Source: Tenacibaculum agarivorans | Lineage (GTDB): Bacteria; Bacteroidota; Bacteroidia; Flavobacteriales; Flavobacteriaceae | Assembly (NCBI RefSeq): GCF_001936575.1 | Contig: NZ_MSMP01000002.1 | Coordinates: 1 to 64,000 of the forward strand | Length of the DNA: 64,000 nt | Reading direction: 5' to 3' | Shown here: positions 35,725 through 42,899 of the stretch, piece by piece | Layout of the letters: every line of letters begins with the position of its first letter | Position numbering within the stretch: position 1 is the first letter of the stretch | Notes under the pieces: generated by a model | Told to the model about the DNA's origin: nothing | Databases searched by the model: none | The model's input: only the letters and a program-made list of their open reading frames with translations | Position numbers and translations under genes: made by a program

Positions 35725-36285
35725 ATGAGATTCGTATTGTTATCTCTTATTGTATTAATCTCATGTAGTAAAAAGCAAGAAGATCATGGGGTGTTATTGT
35801 ATGACACCTCAGTTTTTAAGTTAGTGAATGGAGATTTATTCTATAAAAATGAATTATTTACAGGTACACTAATTAAAACACATGATATAAGTAATAGTAA
35901 AACCACTTCAGTGTATGTAAAAGGAAAAAAACACGGAGAAGAGGTGAAATATTTTAATACAGAGGTGCTTATTGAGCAACGCTTTTATACAAAGGGATAT
36001 AAATCTGGAATCCATAGGGGATGGTGGAAAAATGGAAATAAACGTTTTGAATATCATTTTAACGATGAAGGTGAGTATAATGGAGAAGTGAAGGAATGGT
36101 ATCAAAATAAGCAAAAGATGAAAGCATTTCATTTTAAAAATGGAAAAGAAGATGGAACTCAACAATTATGGAGATCAGATGGTAAAATCAGAGCCAATTT
36201 TGTAACGAAAAAAGGTGAACGGTATGGCTTGATTGGATTGAAGAAATGTTACACAGTAAATACAATAAATGAGGACTTTAACTAA
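35725..36285 (+). CDS. MORN-repeat (YwqK-like) lipoprotein
   Basis: 186 residues. Lipobox LISC with Cys14. Residues ~60-170 hold MORN_2-type repeats of about 22 residues of the form G-x-x-x-G-x-x-x-x-W/Y (KHGEEVKYF, KSGIHRGWWKNGNKR, YNGEVKEWYQNKQKM, EDGTQQLWRSDGK). Database entries often call such proteins YwqK-family antitoxins, but no toxin is here and the repeats are just a scaffold. The start abuts the YHYH stop, and the end overlaps the SCO gene by 17 nt. Confidence 0.82.
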   Translation: MRFVLLSLIVLISCSKKQEDHGVLLYDTSVFKLVNGDLFYKNELFTGTLIKTHDISNSKTTSVYVKGKKHGEEVKYFNTEVLIEQRFYTKGYKSGIHRGWWKNGNKRFEYHFNDEGEYNGEVKEWYQNKQKMKAFHFKNGKEDGTQQLWRSDGKIRANFVTKKGERYGLIGLKKCYTVNTINEDFN

Positions 36286-36925
36286 TTTTTTAAGAACACT
36301 ACTTCTTGTATTCTTATTAGGGAGTTGTACACAAAATAAAGTAAATAAAGAGACTACACTTCCTTTTTTTAATTCGGCTATTTTTACACCTGAATGGATT
36401 CCTAAAGATTCAGATAAATATTCGAAAATACACACTATTGCAGATTTTAGTTTAACAAATCAAGAGGGAGAAAAAGTAACAAATGAAAGCTATAAGGGTA
36501 AAATTTATGTAGCAGATTTTTTCTTTGTAAGTTGCCCAGGGATTTGTCCAGTTCTTGAAAAAAATATGAGTACACTTCAGGAGCATTATAAAAATGATAA
36601 TGATATTTTATTATTGTCTCATACTGTAATGCCTGTTAAAGACTCAATTCCTGTTTTAAAACAATATGCTATTGATAATGAAATTATATCAGGAAAATGG
36701 AATTTGGTAACAGGAGATAAAAATCAAATTTATGATTTAGCTCGTACCTCTTATTTTGCTGATGAAGATTTTGTGAAAACCCAAGATGAAGATGCTTTTA
36801 TACATACTGAAAACTTTATTTTAATAGATAAAAAAGGAAGAATACGAGGGGTGTATAATGGAACTATTGAATTAGAAATTAAACGATTGATTCGTCATAT
36901 AGAGTTGTTGAAAAAGGAAGTTTAG
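36269..36925 (+). CDS. SCO1/SenC-family lipoprotein (copper chaperone / thioredoxin-like)
   Basis: 218 residues. Lipobox LGSC with Cys20. The thioredoxin-like SCO domain has the copper-binding pair C89-x3-C93 in SCPGICP and the distal His179 in FIHTENFILID, the full set of Cu ligands. SCO proteins deliver copper to cytochrome oxidase CuA or act as thiol-disulfide oxidoreductases. No oxidase gene is nearby; instead it ends the four-lipoprotein operon with the sulfatase, YHYH and MORN proteins, so it may metallate or reduce one of these (inference). Confidence 0.88.
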   Translation: MRTLTNFLRTLLLVFLLGSCTQNKVNKETTLPFFNSAIFTPEWIPKDSDKYSKIHTIADFSLTNQEGEKVTNESYKGKIYVADFFFVSCPGICPVLEKNMSTLQEHYKNDNDILLLSHTVMPVKDSIPVLKQYAIDNEIISGKWNLVTGDKNQIYDLARTSYFADEDFVKTQDEDAFIHTENFILIDKKGRIRGVYNGTIELEIKRLIRHIELLKKEV

Positions 36926-36993
36926 TAGTAAAAATGTCTTAATTCTTGATTTATAAGAGAATGTTTACATTTACAGTATTAAACTAGCTTTTT

Positions 36994-37920
36994 ATGAAAA
37001 AGTCAACACTAATTTTTCTTCTTTTAGTTAAAGTATCTATTTCCTATAGTCAAGACAGTATATCATTTAAGAAGCTAGTAAATCAAGCTAATGAATATTT
37101 AAGCTTATATGAGAGATTATCTCCTTCTTTGCCAAGTGAATTTGATACTGATTTTCATCTGATACAAGAACTAAGATTAAGTACAGATGTTAAAAAAGAA
37201 TTGAATCATAGTAAAGATTCATATGGAGAATTGATTAAAGATTCCATTTTGAATTCAGATTTAATTGATTTTTTACAAGGTAAAATTGTAGGAAAAATAA
37301 ACGAAGTTGTAAATCATGAAGTTTCTAAAAACCAAGATATAACAAAATTGTTCCATTATGCATTGACTATAGTAAAATCAGTAGACAATAAACTCTATAA
37401 TTTTTCTTTAGATGGGAAAAACGGTGGTACATTCAGAAGTAGAATTTCATGGATGTATTTTAAAGATATTGATTCTAGTGATTTTTACGATATTGAAGAA
37501 TTACAACATTTAAATAGTTACTGTAAGTTACCAGATGCTTTCTCAGTTTTTAGAGAACATGGATATGAAGAAATTGAAGTTTTGCAAACAGATGAAGGTG
37601 TTAAATATCTACTAACAGGACAAACACAACAATGTTCATTTTGTTTTTACAACCACATTCAATTAGTTTGTTTTAAAGAAGGTAAATTTGAGACAGATTT
37701 TTACTATGCTATTGAGTCAAGAGGTTTAGATACAGATATCTCTTATGATACTGAAGAAAAGAAAATAGAGGTTAATTATGTTACTGATGATCTTACCCCC
37801 AATTGCGCATGTGTCAGTAATGAAAAAAGAATTAATACTAACGTGAATGGAGAAATAATAAAAAAAGAATGTTATTGTACGTTTTTTTTCAATGGAACTA
37901 CCTTCGAATTAGCCAAATGA
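36994..37920 (+). CDS. Secreted protein of unknown function
   Basis: 308 residues with a signal peptide (cleavage near SYSQ). The first half is helical and charged. The second half is strand-rich and has several cysteines in pairs: CSFCFYNHIQLVCF, PNCACVSN and CYCTFFFNG. No family recognised. A possible promoter, TTG then 17 nt then TACATTTA, is just upstream. It starts 68 nt behind the SCO gene and is followed 31 nt later by another secreted Cys-motif protein. Confidence 0.7.
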   Translation: MKKSTLIFLLLVKVSISYSQDSISFKKLVNQANEYLSLYERLSPSLPSEFDTDFHLIQELRLSTDVKKELNHSKDSYGELIKDSILNSDLIDFLQGKIVGKINEVVNHEVSKNQDITKLFHYALTIVKSVDNKLYNFSLDGKNGGTFRSRISWMYFKDIDSSDFYDIEELQHLNSYCKLPDAFSVFREHGYEEIEVLQTDEGVKYLLTGQTQQCSFCFYNHIQLVCFKEGKFETDFYYAIESRGLDTDISYDTEEKKIEVNYVTDDLTPNCACVSNEKRINTNVNGEIIKKECYCTFFFNGTTFELAK

Positions 37921-37951
37921 ATTTATGTGATTATAATCCTTATTTAGAAAA

Positions 37952-38548
37952 ATGAAAAGACTAATATTCTGTATTCTAAATATCCTCTTTAGTAGTTATA
38001 TATTCAGTCAAAACAATTTGAGTGCGATTAAAAATGATTCATTAAAGAAATATATAGAGAATTTTGAAACAATTACCCGGCCTTTTGTTTTTTCTAAATC
38101 TAATGCAGGTGAGGAAATTAAGTCTAAATTTTTACAACAATTTTTTAATTTAGATGAAGAAGAGGTAAAAGAGAGAGGTTGTAGTTATTACTACGGATAT
38201 GTATACTATGATAAGAATTATTTAGGATTTATCTACACAAAAAACTACTCTCCAGGAGCGTTTGGGATAAATCATTATTTTATAAATTTAGTTACTTTGA
38301 CTTACGAAGGTGATTTAATCGATACTACAGAGTTAGGTTGTTTTTGCCACGATACAAACCTAGGAAGCAATGATTATCATAAAAGTGAACTTGATATAAC
38401 AATTAGTGCTGGTAAAATCCTTATTAAAGAGAAATCAACGCATGCGACTTTGATAGAAAAAGGAAATAAAAGTGATTTTAAAAAGATAGAGAACAATACT
38501 TATCAAATAGCCATAAAGTCATCAGGAAAAATAAATAGAAGCAAGTAA
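37952..38548 (+). CDS. Secreted protein of unknown function
   Basis: 198 residues with a signal peptide (near YIFSQ). It has a tyrosine-rich central part (CSYYYGYVYYDKNYLGF) and a short cysteine motif, LGCFCHDTNLGSNDYH, near residue 130. No family recognised. It looks like a companion of the preceding secreted protein, since both combine strand-rich C-terminal halves with close Cys pairs. It converges with murB, with only 4 nt between the two stop codons and no terminator in the gap. Confidence 0.7.
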   Translation: MKRLIFCILNILFSSYIFSQNNLSAIKNDSLKKYIENFETITRPFVFSKSNAGEEIKSKFLQQFFNLDEEEVKERGCSYYYGYVYYDKNYLGFIYTKNYSPGAFGINHYFINLVTLTYEGDLIDTTELGCFCHDTNLGSNDYHKSELDITISAGKILIKEKSTHATLIEKGNKSDFKKIENNTYQIAIKSSGKINRSK

Positions 38549-38552
38549 ATCA

Positions 38553-39560
38553 TTAAATCACGTTTACTTCAATCTCTAAATTAATATCAAAATTCTCTTT
38601 AATAGTTTGTTGAATTTTTTGAGCTAGTTTGTAAATATCTTCCCCTGAAGCATTACCGTAGTTTACTAAAACCAAAGCTTGCTTTTCATGCACACCATAT
38701 TCGCCAAATCGTTTTCCCTTAAAACCACTTTGCTCAATTAACCAACCTGCGGGAACTTTAATTTCATTTTCAGAAACGGGATAACTAGGTATAGTAGGAA
38801 ATTTCTTTTGTAAATCGTTAAAATGAACTTTAGAAATCACAGGATTCTTAAAAAAACTACCACTATTTCCAATTTCTTTAGGATCAGGTAATTTAGATTG
38901 ACGTATAGCAATTACAGCATCAGAAACGTCTTTTATAGAAGGCTTAGTAATTTCGTTAGAAGCTAATTCCTTTTCTATAGCACCGTATGAAGTATTGAGT
39001 TGATGTTTTCCTTTGGTTAGCTTAAAACTAACACTAGTTAGAATATATTTACCTTTTGCATGACGTTTAAAAATAGAATCACGATATCCAAAATAACAAT
39101 CTTCATTAGAAAAAGAAACTAATTTTCCAGATTCAATTTCAAGTGCTTCTACTTTTGTAATGACATCTTTGACTTCAACCCCATAAGCACCAATGTTTTG
39201 AATAGGACATGTACCTACATTACCAGGAATTAAGGAAAGGTTTTCTATTCCTCCAAAATTTTGATCAATACACCATAATACGAAATCATGCCAATTTTCA
39301 CCAGCATTTACCGTAAGGTAAACATTATTTTCGTTTTCCTGATCTATTGAAATTCCTTTTAGGTTAAGATGTACAACAAGTTTTTCAATATCTTGAGTAA
39401 GTAACATATTACTTCCTCCACTGATTAAAAACAACTCTTTTTCTTTTTGTAGCAACTCTTTTAAGGCATATAAAGAGTCAATAGCAATAAAACGTTTGGC
39501 ATTTACATCAATACCAAACGTATTATATTTTTTTAGTGATATGTTTTTTTGAATATTCAA
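38553..39560 (-). CDS. murB: UDP-N-acetylmuramate dehydrogenase
   Basis: 335 residues, type I MurB length. The FAD-linked enzyme reduces UDP-GlcNAc-enolpyruvate to UDP-MurNAc in peptidoglycan synthesis. Signatures: YNTFGIDV near the start, ISGGSNMLL, LSLIPGNVGTCPIQNIGAYG, YRDSIFK, and GNSGSFFKNP, which holds the catalytic Ser. The C-terminal segment AGWLIEQSGFKGKRFG is also diagnostic. The ATG is 2 nt behind the aminotransferase stop, so the pair is an operon. Confidence 0.96.
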   Translation of the reverse strand: MNIQKNISLKKYNTFGIDVNAKRFIAIDSLYALKELLQKEKELFLISGGSNMLLTQDIEKLVVHLNLKGISIDQENENNVYLTVNAGENWHDFVLWCIDQNFGGIENLSLIPGNVGTCPIQNIGAYGVEVKDVITKVEALEIESGKLVSFSNEDCYFGYRDSIFKRHAKGKYILTSVSFKLTKGKHQLNTSYGAIEKELASNEITKPSIKDVSDAVIAIRQSKLPDPKEIGNSGSFFKNPVISKVHFNDLQKKFPTIPSYPVSENEIKVPAGWLIEQSGFKGKRFGEYGVHEKQALVLVNYGNASGEDIYKLAQKIQQTIKENFDINLEIEVNVI

Positions 39561-39561
39561 A

Positions 39562-40752
39562 TTAACTATTGTACGCTTCTAAAGCAGCTTTTAAAATTTC
39601 AACACAACGTATTAAATCTTCTTTGTTTAATACATAAGCTATTCTTACTTGATTTTTACCTTCTCCTTTAGTTGAGTAAAAACCACCTGCAGGAGCTACC
39701 ATAACAGTTTCATTATTATGATTGAAGCTTTCTAAAATCCATTGAGCAAAATCTTCAGAACTTTCAACAGGCAATTCAGCAATACAATAAAAAGCACCTT
39801 TTGGCTTAGCTACTTTTACTCCTTCTATTTTCTCTAGTTCAGAAATTAAAGTATTTCTTCGCTCTTCATATTCTTCAATAACATCATCAAAATAACTTTG
39901 TGGGGTATCTAATGCCGCTTCACTAGCCAATAAAGCATAAGTAGGTGGGCTTAATCTAGCTTGTGCAAATTTTATTGTAGTTTGAATAAATTCTTGGTTT
40001 CTAGAAACAATACAACCTATTCTAGCACCACACATGCTGTAACGTTTAGATACAGAATCTATAACTATAGCATTTTGTTCAAGTCCTGCTAACTTCAATA
40101 CAGAATGGTGTGTAGCCCCATCATAAGTAAACTCTCTATATACTTCATCTGCAATTAGAAATAAATCGTGTTTTAAAACAATATCTTTTAATTTATTTAT
40201 TTCTTCTTCACTATATAAATATCCTGTAGGATTTCCAGGGTTACAGATCAAAATAGCTTTTGTTTTTGGAGTAATCAATTTCTCAAACTCTTCTATTTTA
40301 GGTAAAGCAAAGTTGTCATCAATAGAAGAAATTACAGGAACTACTTTTACACCAGATGCAGTTGAAAAACCGTTGTAATTTGCATAAAAAGGTTCAGGAA
40401 TTATAATTTCATCGCCTGGATCTGTAATACTACCAATAGTGAATAGCAATGCTTCAGAACCACCTGTAGTTGCCACTATATCATTAGCACTAACTTCAAT
40501 ATTATTTTTTTTATAATAATCAGAAAGTTTAGTTCTGTACGTTTCCGAACCTTCAGATCTTGCGTATGATAATACTTCTATAGCATTATTTTTTACAGCA
40601 TCTAAAGCTACTTGTGGAGTTTTAATATCAGGTTGTCCAATATTTAAATGGTATACTTTTGTCCCTTTTTTCTTAGCATTTTCAGCAAATGGAACCAATT
40701 TACGAATTGGTGATTGCGGCATTGCATTTCCTTTACTAGAAATTGAAGGCAT
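39562..40752 (-). CDS. Class I/II PLP aminotransferase (aspartate aminotransferase-like)
   Basis: 396 residues, subgroup I-gamma layout. PLP Lys236 lies in SVSKRYSMCGARIG; NPGNPTG at ~171-177 and YHLNIGQPD at ~34-42 are the usual substrate and cofactor segments. It probably transfers amino groups between aspartate or aromatic amino acids and 2-oxoglutarate. A TATTTTTG box is upstream on the minus strand near 40795. It is followed by murB 2 nt later. Confidence 0.88.
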   Translation of the reverse strand: MPSISSKGNAMPQSPIRKLVPFAENAKKKGTKVYHLNIGQPDIKTPQVALDAVKNNAIEVLSYARSEGSETYRTKLSDYYKKNNIEVSANDIVATTGGSEALLFTIGSITDPGDEIIIPEPFYANYNGFSTASGVKVVPVISSIDDNFALPKIEEFEKLITPKTKAILICNPGNPTGYLYSEEEINKLKDIVLKHDLFLIADEVYREFTYDGATHHSVLKLAGLEQNAIVIDSVSKRYSMCGARIGCIVSRNQEFIQTTIKFAQARLSPPTYALLASEAALDTPQSYFDDVIEEYEERRNTLISELEKIEGVKVAKPKGAFYCIAELPVESSEDFAQWILESFNHNNETVMVAPAGGFYSTKGEGKNQVRIAYVLNKEDLIRCVEILKAALEAYNS

Positions 40753-40932
40753 ACGTTTTAATTTTTAGTTGTTTTAGGGCGCAAAGTTGCAAAAATATAT
40801 TTGAAAATTACTATTGTTTTGCCCGAAAAAAAACAGCAATTCGTCTAAAGAAAATGGTTAAAAGTATCTTAAAATCTACTAAAATATAGTTTTAGATTGT
40901 ATCTTGAGTAGTGGAATACAAAATGTATAGGG

Positions 40933-42273
40933 GTGAAAAAAGGAATACTATTTATAATATCGTTTATTTTTTTTAACATTCTTAGTGCTCAAGGTAAGTT
41001 TCAGTTCTATGGAAAAAATGATGTAAGACAAAAACTGAAATTTAAACTAATCAATAATTTAATTGTAATACCATTAGAAATAAATGGTAAAGAACTGTCT
41101 TTTATTTTAGATACAGGAGTTAACAAAACGATCTTATTTAATTTAACGAAAACGGATAGTTTAGCACTAAAGAATATAAAAAAGATTCAATTAACAGGTT
41201 TAGGAAGTGGGCAACCTGTAGATGCATTGTTATCTAAGAATAATCGTTTTAAAGTCAATAATCTGATTAATAATAATGAAGATTTATATGTAATTTTAGA
41301 TGATACTTTTAATATGTCCCATAGAATGGGAATTACTATTCATGGAATTATTGGATTTGATCTATTAAACGATGTCATTATAAAAATTGATTACAGAAAT
41401 AAAGAATTAACTTTCTACAATCCCCAAAAATATAAGTTAAAAAAATGCAGGAAATGTGAGGAGTTTGATTTAGAATTCTACAGAAGAAAACCCTACATTG
41501 AAGCTTATGCTCAGTTAGATACTGTTTCCAACGAAAAAATAAAAACAAAATTACTGATTGACTCAGGAGGAAGCGATGCACTTTGGTTGTTTGAAGGAAC
41601 ACATAAAGTTATTAAAACCCCTAAGAAGCATTTTAAAGATATTTTAGGGATGGGAATAAGTGGAACGGTGTATGGGAATAGAAGTAAAATTCCTGAAATT
41701 AAACTAGGTAAGTATACTATAGAAAAGCCAACCGTTTCTTTTTTAGATACCTTAGCAACAGTGAATGCTAGGAAATTTAAAACTAGAAATGGGAGTATAG
41801 GAGGGAACATCTTAAAGCGATTTAAAGTCTGGTTAGATTACTCAAACAGAAAAGCTATTTTTAAGAAAACAGGTTCTCTAAAAGAGGGTTTTTATTATAA
41901 TATGAGTGGACTTATTGTGGTGTATGATGGGCAAAAATTGGTCAGAGAAGTAAAAGACGGTGCAGAAATTGATTCATATGGATTAAGCACAGAGAATAGG
42001 ACAAATAATTTTATCTCTTTTATAACCAGTTACCTGTATTCTTTTAAGCCTTCGTTTAAAGTAGAAGATGTAATTTTAAACTCACCTGGTTTTAAAGTTG
42101 GCATTGAAAAAGGTGACATCATCAAAAGAATTAATGGGAAACCTTCACATGACTACACTTTAGATGAAATAAATGGTATGTTTAGTTATAAGCCAGGAAA
42201 GAATATCTCCATAGAAGTAGTTAGAGATGGAATGATTCGAAAATTTAAATTTAAGCTAGAGCAAAGAATTTAA
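40933..42273 (+). CDS. Retropepsin-like aspartyl protease with PDZ domain
   Basis: 446 residues starting at GTG 40933; the nearest ATG (40923) is out of frame. A signal peptide ends near LSAQ. Two aspartyl-protease lobes follow: FILDTGVNKTI (DTG) at ~56 and KLLIDSGGSD (DSG) at ~207, each with a later hydrophobic-Gly element (GIIGFDLL, GSIGGNILKRF). A PDZ domain ends the protein (about 370-446: GFKVGIEKGDIIKRINGKP). Two motifs in one chain would let it act as a pseudo-dimer. It should work in the periplasm; its substrate is unknown. Confidence 0.87.
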   Translation: MKKGILFIISFIFFNILSAQGKFQFYGKNDVRQKLKFKLINNLIVIPLEINGKELSFILDTGVNKTILFNLTKTDSLALKNIKKIQLTGLGSGQPVDALLSKNNRFKVNNLINNNEDLYVILDDTFNMSHRMGITIHGIIGFDLLNDVIIKIDYRNKELTFYNPQKYKLKKCRKCEEFDLEFYRRKPYIEAYAQLDTVSNEKIKTKLLIDSGGSDALWLFEGTHKVIKTPKKHFKDILGMGISGTVYGNRSKIPEIKLGKYTIEKPTVSFLDTLATVNARKFKTRNGSIGGNILKRFKVWLDYSNRKAIFKKTGSLKEGFYYNMSGLIVVYDGQKLVREVKDGAEIDSYGLSTENRTNNFISFITSYLYSFKPSFKVEDVILNSPGFKVGIEKGDIIKRINGKPSHDYTLDEINGMFSYKPGKNISIEVVRDGMIRKFKFKLEQRI

Positions 42274-42282
42274 GCCATAAAA

Positions 42283-42308
42283 AAAAGTCCTAATAATTTA
42301 GGACTTTT
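42283..42308. terminator. Bidirectional terminator
   Basis: AAAAGTCCTAA, a short loop and its complement, with A and T runs on both sides, between the protease/PDZ gene and the convergent DUF1573 gene. Confidence 0.88.
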
Positions 42309-42331
42309 AGTTTATATTGTATAGAATGCTA

Positions 42332-42709
42332 TTACTTCTCAGCTCCTTCTTTAGTAATATATCCTTTAATTTTTAGCATTTTTCTCTCTTCTTTAGCGTT
42401 AGAATATACTGTAATCGCTTTAGAGAAACCACCTAATCTTTTAGTATCATAAGATACTTCTATCTGACCTTTTTCACCTGGCATAATTGGTTTTTCAGGT
42501 TTACTTGGTACTGTACAACCACAAGTAGACTTAATATCTTTAATGATTAATGGTGCATCACCAACGTTTGTGAATTCAAAAACTCTCTTTCCTTCAGAAC
42601 CTTGAGTGATTTTTCCGTAGTTAATTACGTCCTTTTCAAATTTGAATTCTTGAGCATTTACATTTAAAGCTAAAAAACAAATTGCGATAATTGATAAAAT
42701 TGTTTTCAT
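42332..42709 (-). CDS. DUF1573 domain secreted protein
   Basis: 125 residues: signal peptide (near VNAQ), then one DUF1573 domain of immunoglobulin-like fold, with FEFTNVGDAPLIIKDIKSTCGCTVP and PGEKGQIEVSYDT as the family core. Such proteins are abundant in Bacteroidota and of unknown function. A TAGATTTG box lies about 50 nt upstream on the minus strand, with TTT at the -33 position. Confidence 0.9.
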   Translation of the reverse strand: MKTILSIIAICFLALNVNAQEFKFEKDVINYGKITQGSEGKRVFEFTNVGDAPLIIKDIKSTCGCTVPSKPEKPIMPGEKGQIEVSYDTKRLGGFSKAITVYSNAKEERKMLKIKGYITKEGAEK

Positions 42710-42899
42710 AATGTTTACTAATTGTTTAGGGATTTAATTCCTATGTTACAAATCTAATATAAATTTTTAAGTTATAAAAAATCAACTCCTAATTTTATAT
42801 ACGTCGTAGATAGTTGTATTTTTGTCAACCATATTCCAAAAATGATGCCAAACTTCATTTTTGATCATTTGTAAAACATTTTATAGTAATAGAAAAAAC

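Noticed and set aside
35725..36285. Toxin-antitoxin module (YwqK antitoxin)
   Set aside because: The MORN repeats explain the similarity; the protein is a lipoprotein in an envelope operon and no toxin gene is present.
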